From assembly GCF_900496995.4 (NCBI RefSeq), contig NC_044007.1:74314742-74378741 (forward strand): a stretch of 64,000 nucleotides of DNA. The letters are read 5' to 3'. This DNA is from Aquila chrysaetos chrysaetos. Its lineage: Eukaryota; Chordata; Aves; Accipitriformes; Accipitridae. Below the pieces are notes generated by a model, which saw only the letters and a program-made list of their open reading frames with translations, was not told the DNA's origin and did not search any database. Positions 22,716 to 35,219 of this stretch are shown piece after piece (positions within the stretch are counted from its first letter, which is position 1; each line of letters begins with the position of its first letter). Made by a program: the position numbers and the translations under genes.

Positions 22716-25700
22716 CAGGCGTATTTGCCATTGCAAAATCAGGGAGCGTCTCCCTTAGCACAAATGGTTTTGTTTGAATGCAATAGAACAGCGTGGGAAC
22801 AGAGCACTAGGTATAGGTTAGCAATACAGGAGAGAATTTCTTAATGCTGGACCCTATTTTTTTGTCCTATGAGCTGTCAAAGATAAGCTCTGGCTCCGTA
22901 ATGTACTATTGGATTTGACATTGTATAATTATTACTGCCATCTACTCCACTGTGAGGTTCTTTCTCGTTAAGGGCATACATCTGTGTGTCAACCCGAGGA
23001 GGCTGCCATAGATTTGTTAAAATATCCATTACGGCTTATTACATGGGAAAGCATGTGGGCCATAATGTTTTATTCGGAAAAATTATCTCACAGGTACCTG
23101 GGGTTTGGACCAGGTGCTTAAAGAGGAAGATTTGCTTGCTGACAAATATTCTTCCTTTTTTTTTTTTGGTGTGTATTAAATTAATGGGAACCATATGGTG
23201 AAGTACAGAAAAAACCCTGTGTTACTATCCCTTGCTAACTACAGCCACCTGTTATAATGGCCAGACTAATAGCAGGCCTGTTGGTGGTTGCTATTAACAT
23301 ACTCAGAGCCATTCTCAGCTTTTTTTGGCAGTCATATAGAATTGTGCGTTACTCTCCTCAAAACTGAAAATCCTGTGATGAGTTGTTTTACAGATTCTGA
23401 CGGCCAATATGGGGCAGCCATACGTAACCTTTCCTACTTAAAAATCTGCTTGCTTTAGTTTTCAGTAACCTTATGATAAAGTACAGTCTGGTTTTGTGTT
23501 TATGTGCTATTCGGCTTAGGAGGCTCACGCCCACTAATTCTCAAGTTCTGACATGAATGTGTCATTGTGGTGGTTTTTTTTTCACTACCATCATATTTCA
23601 CCTTCCTCTCATTCTCTGTGCCCCATTCGCTGTGATCATGCCTTAACTCACTTGATTCTCTAATTTCAGTTGTTTGTCAACGTGCCTAAAAGCAGTATAA
23701 GTGGATCCCCTGGTAAATTAACAATTGGGGCCTATTGAAAATGTGAACTCATCCTTTATAATCAAATCTGTTCCATCGGTCTTGTTCTTGTGATAAATAG
23801 GCTGCGGAATAATTCTGTGTAATGAGTTTCACGTACTACTTAACCGTTATTGTTAACGTAAGCAATGTCCTCTGCCATATGTATTTGAAACAGTAATCGT
23901 ACTTCCCTATCGTATTTTAAAGTCAAAAGGAGTGAATCTGTGAATGAAAAGGGTAAAACCAGCTTATAACTTCTTTTTATCTGCTTTGTTGCCTCTGCTC
24001 CTTAAAGAGCTACCAAAGTGTATTTTGAAAGAAAAGCAACAAGCTAAGAATTGTTAAAACTAGCAGGGTCAAGAGTGTGGTTGGATTATAACCTTACCAG
24101 TCACTAAACTGCTGTTCAGACACTACACCCAGTGAGCAGCGGCAGTCAGTGCCGGTATCGGGAGAAGAACGTTTCAGTCGCTGTACTGGATCCAGCTGAA
24201 GAGTGGAGGAAGAGATTGAAAACATCCTGAATGTTTTGAGGAGAAGATGTTAGCTCTGTAGATTGCATGGTAAAATGTATTCTTAGGACTCGAGACAGGA
24301 AAATACTCCCTTTCATGAAGAATAAAATGAGATTGAAATGTACTTACCCCTAAGAATTTGCTGCTGCACTTCTGGAGATGAAGAATACGCCACTGTTGAA
24401 CTGACCCAGTGTGTCTGTTCTTACAAGTTCCGCCTCATGCTCTGGTCTTCAAGAGCACAGTTTTCCATACATTTAATGATTGGTTTTGAGGTTAGCCCAT
24501 TAGTTTCTTAACAACTCATTTCAAGATACTTGTCTTACAGATTTCTTGATTTACTGAAGAATGACAATTCTTTAGAAGATTTTAGGGAAAGGAGCATTCT
24601 TCCTATTCAATGTATATCAGAGAATAAGCCTGCTTCTAATCACCTATGAGTTCAACATCTGGAGCTCAGGATATGGTGCCACTTAAACAACCATCATGTA
24701 TAATAATTATTGGTCACAAATATTTCTCAAATTTGATTTTTTTCAACACTGGCAGAGCAGAAAAGCATCAGCTGGCAGAGTGGGGCTGGCAATTCTGCAT
24801 ATGTGTGCAGCAGCCCTGAGTGAATTGGCTAGCTCGGGTTTGGAAGGTCCATAACTTCATTTAGATCAAACTGTACCTCAGTAAGTAAACCTGTATCAGA
24901 ACACACAGGGGAGGAGGGGAATTTGTAGTGACAGTCCCAGCTCCCTGAACTATTTATCCATTTTACATTGGCTGTAAGAAGGAGCAGAGAGACATTTAGG
25001 GACAAAGACAGGAATCTAGATCTCCAGTCATCTCTTTTCACTTTGAAACTTGAGTGACTTTCTGCCTCATAACTTCTGCTGGCTGGAGGGATCATATTTT
25101 CAGCGAGACCTGTGGCGAGGTAATTTTCTGGGTAAATAGGAGCTTAACCCCTGGAGTTAAGAAGGCTTTTTGGTTTGGGGTTTTTTTTGTGAACATAAAT
25201 AGGTTTCGGACAGAATTACAGATAGATACTTAACTGTGTTGGAGACAATTTTGTTCAAATTTTCAGCATTAATTATTGGCTGCCTTTGTTGTTCTCTCTT
25301 CAGCACGCTGGAGACTGCAGATAGCTTTTCTTGACATGTAATTCTTGCCTTTTAATGTACAGAGGTGTTAGATGCTTGACTCAGGCATGTGAATTCCACT
25401 CTAATGAATAGCTGTGGGCTGTGACCCCTTTTTAGAGCTGTCCCTCTGTACGGACTAGTACTATTTTCCTACCTTAGAGAGTTATTATGACTATAAATAC
25501 ATTCAAGATTGTGAATTGCTCAGATAATAATAGGAGAGTGGCACAATAGAATGGGTATCTAGAGGAGAACTGGATGAAATAATTTGGCTGTCATTTTTTC
25601 ATGTAATAAAAATAAATGAACACATCTTTGGTGACGATGAAATATTTTCTGAATTAATTTCAAGTCATTGCAGTGTTTGTATTGTGGAAAAATGCAAAGT

Positions 25701-28700
25701 AAGAAATGTCAAACTTTTCATTTTGACATTTACAATTGGAATATCTAATTTACTTTTGAGTTGAGAAGTAGTCTTTTATCTTCCAAAAGTTTCAGTGCTC
25801 TTTGAACCAAAACAAAGGGTAACAAACAATCTTCTTCATCTGAAATAATTTTTTTTTCCTCCAGCTTCTCAATTTTCCATATTTTCTAAGAAAGGAAATT
25901 GTTTCAGGTTATCTGCAAAATTTTTTTTAATTTGATTTTTTTAGAACTGCTAGGGAACCAAAATATATAATGTATAGTGAATCCCACTGTGTGACTGACA
26001 GCAGCTGACAGCTGTGCTGTGTAACTTGCTGTTCTTCTTAAGGTCTATTACTTTCTCTGTTTTCAAGCATGTGTATTTATGACAAAGGCAGATAACTGCT
26101 AAGGACAGATAATTAAGAAGTGAAGAGGAAAATGTCCCCCCTTCTCATGAGAGTTAGTAATAATATGTTCCTGCTCCGAGCCAAATTCCCTAAGGAGCAC
26201 TCAGTTTAAGACAATTATAAGCTGAATTATTTGTAAGTGTAACTGAGTTCCTAAGGTAGTTTATCAACAGTTATCAAGATACAAATATGGTAGATAGCAA
26301 TACTATAATTTTTTCTCCAATGACATCATCTCCATTATTATTATAAATTCAGTTCTGCTTCTTTTTATGTATAAACAGAGCATTTTATCACATGATATTT
26401 TCTTCAGATATTGCAATATTTTTACATGGGTTAGTTTTAAATGTATATTTCCACCTTCGTTTCATCATCAACCTTGTGTATGCAGGCAGAGACTATTATT
26501 ACTGCTTTCAATTTCTTTCCTATTTGCTTAATAGCTGGTTTCAGCTGATGTGACCTTTTACTTGATAAAAAGAAAATAGAGCATCAATGGATTGCTATCA
26601 TCAATAGGATACAATTAACCAGGCGATGATTTAATGAAAGAATAATGTCAGAAGAACTGTGTTGGAAAAGCTATTTTAAGACTTGGAGACAATTTTATGC
26701 AAAAAGCATATGCAGAAGGTAGTGATTTCATTAGCATAGTGCTTAGGAGTTGACAGCATCCTTGATTTTCTTCTCTTTTCTCTAATTTTATGCTTAAGTG
26801 ATCATTGAGGTAAGTGATGTGGAAGAGAGAAGTACTTCTCCTTTGTCTTTAAAAGATGAAGCAAAACATTTAAAGACTAAAAGGAGGCTTCAGTCATCTG
26901 CCTTCCCAAATTACTGTAGTTGCCAAGTAATGAAAGCTGTGACCCCCGTTAAATGCAGCATGATCTTTGCTCGCTGGCTAGGTAGTACCTGATCCAAACA
27001 GTTCTAAGCAGGTAACAAGAAGATACCCTGAGCATTGTTTTTAAGGGCATTATTTTGTAAACTGCATGACCTGTCTTTTGAATAAAAGAGCTCAAAGAAA
27101 GTAACGAAGGGTGTCTTGTCACCAGTGAAAACTGAAACTGTGTTGTTTGTCAAGAGCTTCGTTATGGAAATATTGTGTGCTGAAACATACTACATATAAA
27201 GCTTTCACTTTCTCTCACTTTATTATTCCTTTTTTATCTCATCTTTAATGTGACTTTGTCATTCATATTGCAAATGTCTCTCTTCTCATATTCAGCTAGA
27301 AAGACATAATGTCCCATCCCACCAAAATAAAATACAGCTGGACCAACAACTCATCAAACATCATTCATTGATTAATCAGATTTTCAAAATATGAAATACC
27401 TTGTCTTAAATCAACTGTGCATTTATTAAGCTTTTCTTCCTCAGAAGTATTTCCCGTTACTTTAGTATTGTCCATATATTATGGCCAGGCTACGATATTC
27501 CATGTTTAGGCTTTCATTGCAGTAAGAATTGGAAATAAACATAACAAGGATAGTCTCAGAGTCCAAAAGCTTGCATGTGAAGAGGTTAAATAAGAAAAAC
27601 ATAGCAGAGAAACAGGAATACAAAATGATACACCATCGCGGCTCTGGAGAAGAATCAGTTATGCCAAACGTAGTTTTGTGCTGACATAGGGACTGTGTCA
27701 TTGGTCTGAAAGGGACAGGTTATCTCTGCTGTAAAGCACAATGGAAACATGGAGAAGAGGAAGCGGATGAAGTGACCAGTAAAACTAGCTCCAATAATTA
27801 TGTCAAAAGCCAGACCACAGAAAATTGCACTCCAACTAAGTATTAAAATGATCATATTTTAAAATAAGGGTAAGTTCAGGAAATATGATAGGAATTATTA
27901 GTGTGCTAGAAAAGCACACTGTTAGCCAGCCAAGTTTCTTTCCCCTCTGAAGGCATTAGGTCTATTCTGGGCATTCAGAGCAGGGTGGCTTTGAAATCCA
28001 TATTTCAGATTTCCGAATCTGTACAAAACCTTATGGAAAAGAAATATGGTCAAAAAAAATACGAGCAAGCTATCTCTAGACAACCATCTAATGTGTGTTA
28101 TTTTGCCCCTCGTATTCCAAGATAATGGCTCTAGTTGAAGTAGAATTAAGAGCTCTGTTAGGATTTGAGTGAAGGTATCTTAAAAAGCAGGTTATATATA
28201 ATATACTGAGTTTACAGCTCAGGAAAAGTTGTTGCAGTGAAATTTCTGTTCATACAGAGAGCAAGCCAACATCCTGCAGAGACATACAGAATTTACTCTT
28301 TCTAACTTGCTTATTTAAAAAAAAAGATGTCAAAATATTCCTTGCAACATACTTTTCCTGTTCACGCATTACATCTTGGAGTAGTGCTCCTCAAGTTACT
28401 TTAGTGTGCTCATGCTATGACTTCTATGCATGTGTAGCCTTGCGGTCTCCCAACAGCTATACTGCTCTCTATTGAAATACTTAGTGTAGCATCAAAACCA
28501 ATTGAGTCTGTATGAGCTTTTTTGGGAAAATGATTTTGTATCGTGTTGTGACAAATCTTGTACTGTATTCTTTTGTTTGTTCTTATTTTTATCCTGCTAA
28601 CAGTACTTCTGTCCTAACTTCATGGGCTATTTGTTTCTACTACAGGACTCATGACTTTATGTAATTGCTGAAGAGTCATCTAGAGCCTAGATTACTAACT

Positions 28701-29149
28701 TTAAATGATAGATTCTTTCTTTGTTGTTGTTCTCTTTTCTCCTCTGCTACTCTATATGAGATAAGAACTATTGATATGTTGTTGATAATTCATTCAGGCC
28801 TGAGCAATATCTTCACAATTCTGCTTTCCAGATAAAGCTGCAGATGAAAGAATCAGATAAATTATTAAAGCAGACAGACAATGTCTTCTGGTTTACACTC
28901 AATTTATTTTTTTGTTACTGACCATGTTTCCATGATAGATTAATACTATTCAACTGGAGTTTTATATTGGACGCCATGTGAAATACCAACTTCTTACAAG
29001 AACACATATTATGACATTATGTTGGCATTTGCAAAGTATCAACAACCAGCACAACTGACACAGACCAGGGAGTCATTAAAAGTAAGTATTCAGCACATTA
29101 CTAAAGAAAGAAAGCAAGCACAGTAACCAATTATTCTTTTATACTGCAG

Positions 29150-29176
29150 TTACATTGTTGTGACTCTTGGTGTCAG
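29150..29176 (+). other. 27-nt micro-exon-like segment
   Basis: Acceptor TTCTTTTATACTGCAG ends at 29149 and donor GTCAG|GTGAGT begins at 29177, both strong. The 27 nt are a multiple of three and can be read as YIVVTLGV in one phase. No partner exon in compatible phase is nearby. A chance pairing is likely. Confidence 0.15.
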
Positions 29177-29683
29177 GTGAGTAATTCTTTATTTATGCCT
29201 AAAAAAGAAGAAAGAAATTTATAGTGTGTGAAAACTTTGGGAAGAGATGGGTAAACTTGTACTTTCCAAACTTGTGGGTGGAATACAAGATGCCTAAGTT
29301 AAGAGACTAATCTCTATGGGCACCATACATAATCAGCCGTGAGAGAGAAGTGCTGCAACAGTGGGTGATTCAGAGCAGGATATTAAATAGGTGTCTCAAG
29401 AATACACCATTTTATTTCCATTTTTCCATTCTAATTAATATATATATATGATGTGACTCCATTTTAACGATGGTGTTCTTTTCTCTTTCTTTCTAGTACT
29501 GTAACTTCACTATGATAATATTCATTTCTGTTTGTTTGTAGTCCAGTGGGAGAGGAAGACAGGCTAATCCTACATAAATTTTCAGCACATTAAGAACTAG
29601 GGGCTCTCTCTTAAAGCTGTATGTTCTGAATCCCTACTTGACCTGGAAGAACAGCTTGTTACTGAAGTGAAACAAATGTAAAT

Positions 29684-29691
<8 letters not shown>

Positions 29692-29714
<23 letters not shown>
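29692..29714 (+). repeat. poly(A) run (A23)
   Basis: Twenty-three consecutive A residues. The preceding sequence shows no recognisable retrocopy, so I treat it as simple sequence. Confidence 0.85.
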
Positions 29715-30062
29715 GGCAAGGGGACATTTAATTATCAAATTTGCTTCTGCCAAAATGAGCTTCCAATTTTCTTCTGTTTTTTCATTCTCTGGAAAACCTG
29801 CAAAAATGAGATAACCCTTAATCCAAAACTCATTCTCTTTATTTACTCTCTCTGCTTTCCTCCTTGTCTTGAATTTCTCTGTTTTACCAAGTATTGCATA
29901 TAAAGGATGCAAGAGGTTTCAACCGCAATTCTTTCAAACAGGAAGTGGTTCCGACTTCAACAGCTATCGCATGAGAGTGTAGTATACCAGGGAAAACTAA
30001 GTGATGGCTTATGCCAACCTCAGTAGCCTGTTTAGGGAAACACCATATACTCCTATACTCAA

Positions 30063-31289
30063 GAATCATAGAATCGTTTAGGTCAGAAAAGCACTTTAAG
30101 ATCATCGAGTCCAACCATAAACCTAACACTACCAAGTCCACCACTAAACCGTGTCCCTAAGCGCCACATCTACACATCTTTTAAATACCTCCTGGGATGG
30201 TGACTCCAACACTTCACTGGACAGCCTGTTCCAATTCTTGACAATCCTTTCAGTGAAGAAATTTTTCCCAATAGCCAATCTAAACCTTAACCAGCACCCA
30301 CCTTGCTACAGCCTCCTTTCAGGGAGTTGTAGAGAGCGCTAATGTCTCCCCTCAGCCTCCTTTTGTCCAGACTAAACAACCCCAGTTCCCTCAGCTGCTC
30401 CTCAGAGGACTTGTGCTCTAGACCCTTCACCAGCTTCTTTGCCCTTCTCTGGACACGCTCCAGCACCTCAAGGTCTTTCTTGTCGTGAGGGGCCCAAAAC
30501 TGAACACAGTACTCAAGGTGCAGCCTCACCAGTGCCGAGTACAGGGGGACAGTCACTGCCCTGCTCCTGCTGGCCACACGATTTCTGAAACAGGCCAGGA
30601 TGCTGTTGGCCTTCTGGGCCACCTGGGCACACTGCTGGGTCACATTCAGCCAACTGTCGACCAACACCCCCAGGTCCTTTTCTGCTGGGCAGCTTTCCAG
30701 CTGCTCTTCCCCAAGCCTGTAGCGCTGCATGGGGTTGTTGGGACCCAAGTGCAGGACCCGGCACTTGGCCTTGTTGAACGTCGTACAATTGGCCTCAGAA
30801 AAGTGATCCAGCCTGTCCAGATCCCTCTGTAGACCCTTCCTACCCTCAGGCAGATCAGCACTCCACCCAACTTGGTGTTGTCTGCAAACTTACTGAGGGT
30901 GCACTTGATCTCCTTGTCCAGGTCATTGATAAAGGTATTACAGAGAACTGTCCCCAAAACTGAGCCCTGGGGAGCACCACTCGTGACCGGCCACCGACTG
31001 GATTTAACTCCGCTCACCACCACTCTTTGGGTCTGGCCATCCAGCCAGTTTTTTACCCAGCAAACAGTACACTCGTCCAAGCCATGAGCAGCCAGTTTCT
31101 CCACGAGAATTCTGTGGGAAACAGTGTCAAAGGCTTTACTAAAGTCTAGGTAGACAACATCCACAGCCTTTCCCTCATCCATTAAGTGGGTCACCTGGTC
31201 ATAGAAGGAGATCAGGTTATTCAAGCAAGACCTGCCTTTCATAAACCCATGCTGGCTGGGCCTGATCACCTGGTTGTCCTGTACGTGCC
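30063..31289 (-). mobile_element. CR1 LINE, 5'-truncated, antisense
   Basis: About 1.23 kb of a CR1 non-LTR retrotransposon. Its 3' end is at the low-coordinate side, where AGAATCATAGAAT is the reverse of the CR1 terminal ATTCTATGATTCT signature. The antisense text then runs through the usual 3' UTR (ATCATCGAGTCCAACC) and the reverse-transcriptase domain. The 5' end stops at about 31289 in GTCCTGTACGTGCC, as expected for 5' truncation. One frameshift and a mutated catalytic residue show it is dead. This is the strongest single indicator of an avian or sauropsid genome. Confidence 0.95.
30287..31269 (-). pseudogene. CR1 reverse-transcriptase remnant, frameshifted
   Basis: The upstream frame begins at 31269. 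It carries RT motif A (YLDFSKAFD, residues 40-48), motif B ([10 protein letters not shown], residues 97-106) and motif C as FADN at residues 128-131, where active CR1 enzymes have FADD; the second catalytic aspartate is therefore asparagine. Just after this, near 30861-30866, one base appears to be missing. The conserved C-terminal part continues in another frame to 30287, with [43 protein letters not shown] and [16 protein letters not shown]. The N-terminal endonuclease part is absent. It cannot make a working enzyme. Confidence 0.9.
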
Positions 31290-32285
31290 ATACACCTTTA
31301 ATCTTTTAAAATAATTTAGACATTTTTTTGCTGACACTTGTCTTGATGCATGCATTGTCTGAACATACCTAATAAAAATGCTAACTTGCAAATTCCCATT
31401 TGAATTACATAGTGCATTCAAGATTGGCAAAGTAATAGCGATTGTCCAGCAGGAAGAGCAAACTGTTATTTTTTTCAGTGCTTTGAAAGATTCCTGCATT
31501 TGTTATTACAGATAAGAGAAGAGCTCACTCCAAATTCCTTTTAATTGTTTCAGTCAAAATGTCATATGTGTGCATGACTCATGCAGTTCATTTAGCATTT
31601 ACTGTTTAAACCTCATAGGCATGGAAATATAGGGGATTTCTTGCAAAATGAGCTGAACAGCATGAGATGATTGAAAGACTAGTGATCAGATTGTCCAGAA
31701 GTATTCATAGTAGGGAAAAAAACCCAGAAGCTTGTTATTCACTTTGATTTCAGTACTGCAAAACAGAAGTCAAAACCCCATAAAGTACTATGATTCTTTT
31801 TAAGTAAAAAGACTTTACTTTTCTGAAGAAATTACCTTTTTATAAAGCACATACCTGGAAAAAATAATAAAAATGAAAGATCAAATTTGATGCAGATCAA
31901 TTTATGTATCTTATCTTTAGTATTTCATCTCGTATAACTTATCTCTATCCTCTGAAAAGGCCCACTGTAACCCTTAGAGTAGAATAATGTGCTATCTATA
32001 GGGTATTTTGAAATTACTTATTAGTTGTAGTTAACACAGCTCCTTATGAAATTCCTGTTTATGTTTGCATTTCAGACAGTGCAAACTGAATGTTGTGCAA
32101 TTCTCAGCACATTTTTTCAGGAATGGAGAAGGGTGTTGGTGAATGAATCAAGAGTAAAGTAGTTTGCCAAGCATTACCTTTTTTCTTTGACATAATTATG
32201 GGATAAGGTTCATGTACTGGTTTTCAATCGTTATTTTAAAAGCCAAGGATTCTATATTGCTTTCCCATTACTACTTCTTACTTAC

Positions 32286-32330
32286 CTGTTAGCACATATA
32301 CTTCTGCTTATGAAATTTTCTCTCCAGCTT
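32286..32330 (-). other. 45-nt exon-like segment, minus strand
   Basis: On the minus strand a perfect donor consensus (AACAG|GTAAGTAAG) ends the segment. A moderate acceptor (CTCTCCCATAAATACCCTAG) precedes it. One frame is open (SWRENFISRSICAN). No partner is known, and it may be a pseudo-exon. Confidence 0.2.
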
Positions 32331-32770
32331 CTAGGGTATTTATGGGAGAGAACTGTTTTAGAACCAAGAAGAAAATTCACTGTCTAACTACAAAGATGCC
32401 AGTAAAATATATTGGGGAAATTTGATTATATAAAAGACATAATTTACATCTCTGGAAGTTTCTTAAAACATTAAATCTCACTGCAGATAAAGAGGCCAAA
32501 ATTTTGCTTAAAATGTCATGGCTGCTTTGTGTCATTTGCCTGTATTTCTAGAAATAGCATCAAGGATAATTTTCTATCTACAACATTACTAGCAATCATT
32601 AACTGTAAAATGTAACTTCTCTTAATGAATATATATGATGGTATTACATGATTATACTTTTGTAGTTCAGTTATAGCTAATCATACTGTTAAACTTGCAT
32701 TTGTAAGGGATAGCCTATGATTAGAGGTACTAGCAAGTGATGGTTCTTGAGGACTGTAAATATTTTTCCC

Positions 32771-32860
32771 CAGGCCTCAATTCAGTAAAGCACTTTTCCA
32801 GCCATTTACAGCAGTTCTCCATTTTCCAGTTCTGATAAGACCTGTTACAGCCTCACTGAA
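32771..32860. repeat. relic of an amniote palindromic repeat
   Basis: CAGGCCTCAATTCAGTAAAG followed by CACTTTT resembles the GGCCTGATTCAGCAAAGCACTT arm common in turtle, crocodile and bird DNA. The far arm is only weakly visible (CCTCACTGAAGC). Confidence 0.35.
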
Positions 32861-33058
32861 GCAAATAGACATTCGTATGGCCACCCCCCCCCCCAAATTC
32901 AAATCTCTGGCTGTCATTTGGAAGATAAAAAGAGAGAGGAAATTAAAAAAAGCCCAAAGCAGACGTGAAAATTATGGAAAACGTTTAAATTGTGGTTGTA
33001 TTATCCAGGTAGTATAAACTAATCTTTTACAATCAGTATATGGACTTTTCTATTCCAG

Positions 33059-33161
33059 GTTCCATGTAAATGGTATTCCACTACAGCAGATACCCAAACA
33101 CAGAAAGATGGGTCTGGCTTCAGATTAAGAGAGACAGCTATGCAGTATTCCCTTTAAGGAG
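33059..33161 (+). other. exon-like segment with stop just before the donor
   Basis: Acceptor GGACTTTTCTATTCCAG ends at 33058 and donor AAGGAG|GTAAGC begins at 33162; both are strong. The 103 nt are open in phase 0 for 32 codons (start VPCKWYSTTADTQTQKDG) up to a TAA 4 nt before the donor. The other phases close earlier. A non-coding RNA exon or pseudo-exon is as likely as coding. Confidence 0.25.
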
Positions 33162-34867
33162 GTAAGCAGATAAAAAAAACAGCCCAGAAATACTAGGAAG
33201 GGATTACTGAAAGGCTTCCTTGCTTTTGAACAGGAACAAGAGCAAATCTGAAACTAAAATATCTCACAGGAAAGTGTCGATTTTAATCATTGTTTAAACT
33301 ACGTATTTTTTTTAAAGCTACTAACATGTCTTATTTGATCCTTTTAGAATGAGAAGTTCATTTGTTCAGTTCTAACAATGAATGTATAGGATAATATTAT
33401 ATGAATCCAGCTAAAAATTTCAGCCGTATTGTGTAAACATTAAAAAGAAAAAATCTGATCAAAATTAAACAAGGAATGCTAAATTTGTTTAAATGGCATA
33501 CTATTATATTTTTGATATTTTGCCGCCTTGTTAGAATTTAAGCTAAGAAAAAAATTCTGACTCTAATTCTATTTCCCAGGGTTAGACAGACTTTTTCTTC
33601 CACTGCTATCTATCTGTGATACAGACAAGTGGTAGCCATAGGTTTCTACTTTTTTTTGTAGATATAACAGATATATTGGTGAAGTGGAGGCAGGAAAACA
33701 GGTTTAAAATGCAATTTGAGTGACAACAGGACGCTGTTATCAAAAGATAATAGAGCAGAATGTGTTATGTGTTAAAATGTGAAAACAGAGAAACAGTACA
33801 ATCTGGTCTATGTGCATCCATCAAAGCAGCTTTTTTTTCTGTTGTTTTCTCAAGCCTTTATTTGCTTGAGGGGGGAAGAAAGTCCAAAAAACCCAAGGGC
33901 AAAGTGTTTAAATTAAAGTCAAATTCTCTGCAAATGCTGAGCTAATATCTAGTGATATTTCTTTTATCAGATTCCAGTCTTGTGCATTCAATTTTTAGTC
34001 TAGGTAGCGTACAGTCATACTAGAGTTTCTTAAAATCAACTGCAGTGTCTCTGTCCCTGAAGAAGATGCTATTCTCTGAGGTATAGCCAAACTGACACAG
34101 AGCAAAGTGGGGAAAGAAGGCATTTACACAACATGACCACACTGCTGAATGTACAGCAAATGCTTAATGGATTAGCCGAAGATAGAAAATTTTTTAAGCA
34201 ACGTACAGTGGAGGTGGGGAAAAAAACTGAAGCGTTTCATGAATAATGGAAGTTGTACAATTCAGAGGTCCCACTGCTCAAAATACCTCTGAAAACCCCA
34301 TTCTGAAACATTTGCAGAACCCAGGCCCAAGGGCCGGGAATTATTTAATAAAAAAATAAATACCGAGGCACAGGCATTTTCTAGGTCTCTCAAACTGGAA
34401 TAGGATGTGTTGTTTAACAGATTTGATTATCAGAACAACATTGAGACCTGGCTTTTTACAGGACATAAAACCTGATAAAATGACCCCCACCTGCCGCTGC
34501 CTTTCAATGTCCTGAATCACCTTGTAAAAATTGATACCAGTGTGTTTGGGGGGGGAGTGTTGGTAGCGGGGTAGGGGCCGCAGGTGTGGCTCCTGTGAGG
34601 AGCTTCTAGAAGCTTCCCCGGCTCCAGGTGGGACCCGCCGCTGGCCCGGGCCGAGCCCGTCAGTGAGAGTGGTAACACCTGTGGGGAACAGGTTTGAGAA
34701 GGGGAACCTGCAGCCAGTGAGGGGAGTGGGGTGTGAGAGGAACCCCTCTGCAGGTGCCGAGGTCAGGGAAGGAGGAGGGGATGCCCCCCCAGCCCGCGGT
34801 GAGGCGGCAGGCTGTGTCCCCCAGCCCACGGAGGGCAGCGGGGGCCCCCCAAGATGGCTGCCGCTCT

Positions 34868-34988
34868 GTGGTAAAGCCCGCGCTGAGGCAGTCTGTGACT
34901 GAAGGACTGCAGCCCATGGGAAGGACCCGCGCTGGAGAACTTTGTCAAGGACTGTCTCCTGCGGGAGGGACCCCAGGCCAGAGCAGGG
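34868..34988 (+). repeat. imperfect tandem units inside the LTR
   Basis: Units starting GAAGGACTGCAGCCCATGGG (34901) and AAGGACTGTCTCCTGCGGGA (34947), each followed by GGACCC..GCTGGAG or a variant of it, with a partial unit before them. The period is about 42-46 nt. Such arrays vary in copy number among copies of this LTR family. Confidence 0.6.
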
Positions 34989-35213
34989 CCGAGCGAGGAG
35001 TCCTCCTCCTCCCCCCAAGGAGAAGGGAGCGGCAGAGAGCAGGTATGGCGGGCGGAGCCCAGCCCCCGTCCCCTGTTCCCCTGCGCCGCCGGCGGGAGGA
35101 GGTGGAGAGAACCGGGAGCGGAGCGGAGGCGGGAAGGAGGGAGGGCGGGGGGGAAGGTGTTTTAAGATTTGGGTTTATTTCTTATTATCCTATTTTGATT
35201 TGATTGGTAACAA

Positions 35214-35219
35214 ATTAAA
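35214..35219 (+). promoter_or_regulatory. ATTAAA poly(A) signal of the GC-rich LTR
   Basis: ATTAAA followed by a T/G-rich tract (TTTTGGTATTTT), in the position expected at the R/U5 boundary of the LTR. Confidence 0.5.

Larger units (their letters stand above)
22716..30062. other. AT-rich non-coding stretch
   Basis: No gene could be supported. It contains micro-exon-like segments at 24348-24371 (minus) and 29150-29176 (plus), two adjacent hydrophobic minus-strand frames at 27462-27855, and an A23 run at 29692-29714. None is convincing. Confidence 0.45.
31290..34540. other. AT-rich non-coding stretch
   Basis: No complete gene. It contains splice-like segments at 32286-32330 (minus) and 33059-33161 (plus), a CAG|GTATGT motif on the minus strand at 31854/31855, a palindromic-repeat relic near 32771, and a C-run at 32884-32895. 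Confidence 0.45.

Noticed and set aside
27462..27855. Two adjacent hydrophobic minus-strand frames resembling a membrane-protein pseudogene
   Set aside because: No family signature, conserved motif or poly(A) tail was recognisable; T-rich DNA gives hydrophobic translations.
28999..29079. 81-nt open segment before an AAA|GTAAGT donor
   Set aside because: The acceptor (CTTCTTACAAG) lacks a good pyrimidine tract and the frame extends on both sides.
29634..29714. A23 run as the tail of a processed retrocopy
   Set aside because: The sequence before it is AT-rich with no recognisable transcript, and no flanking duplication was seen.
34341..35203. Long overlapping frames (225 codons minus, 156 codons plus) around the GC-rich LTR
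   Set aside because: They lie largely inside LTR sequence where high G+C removes stops on both strands, and show no domain, so I treat them as shadows.
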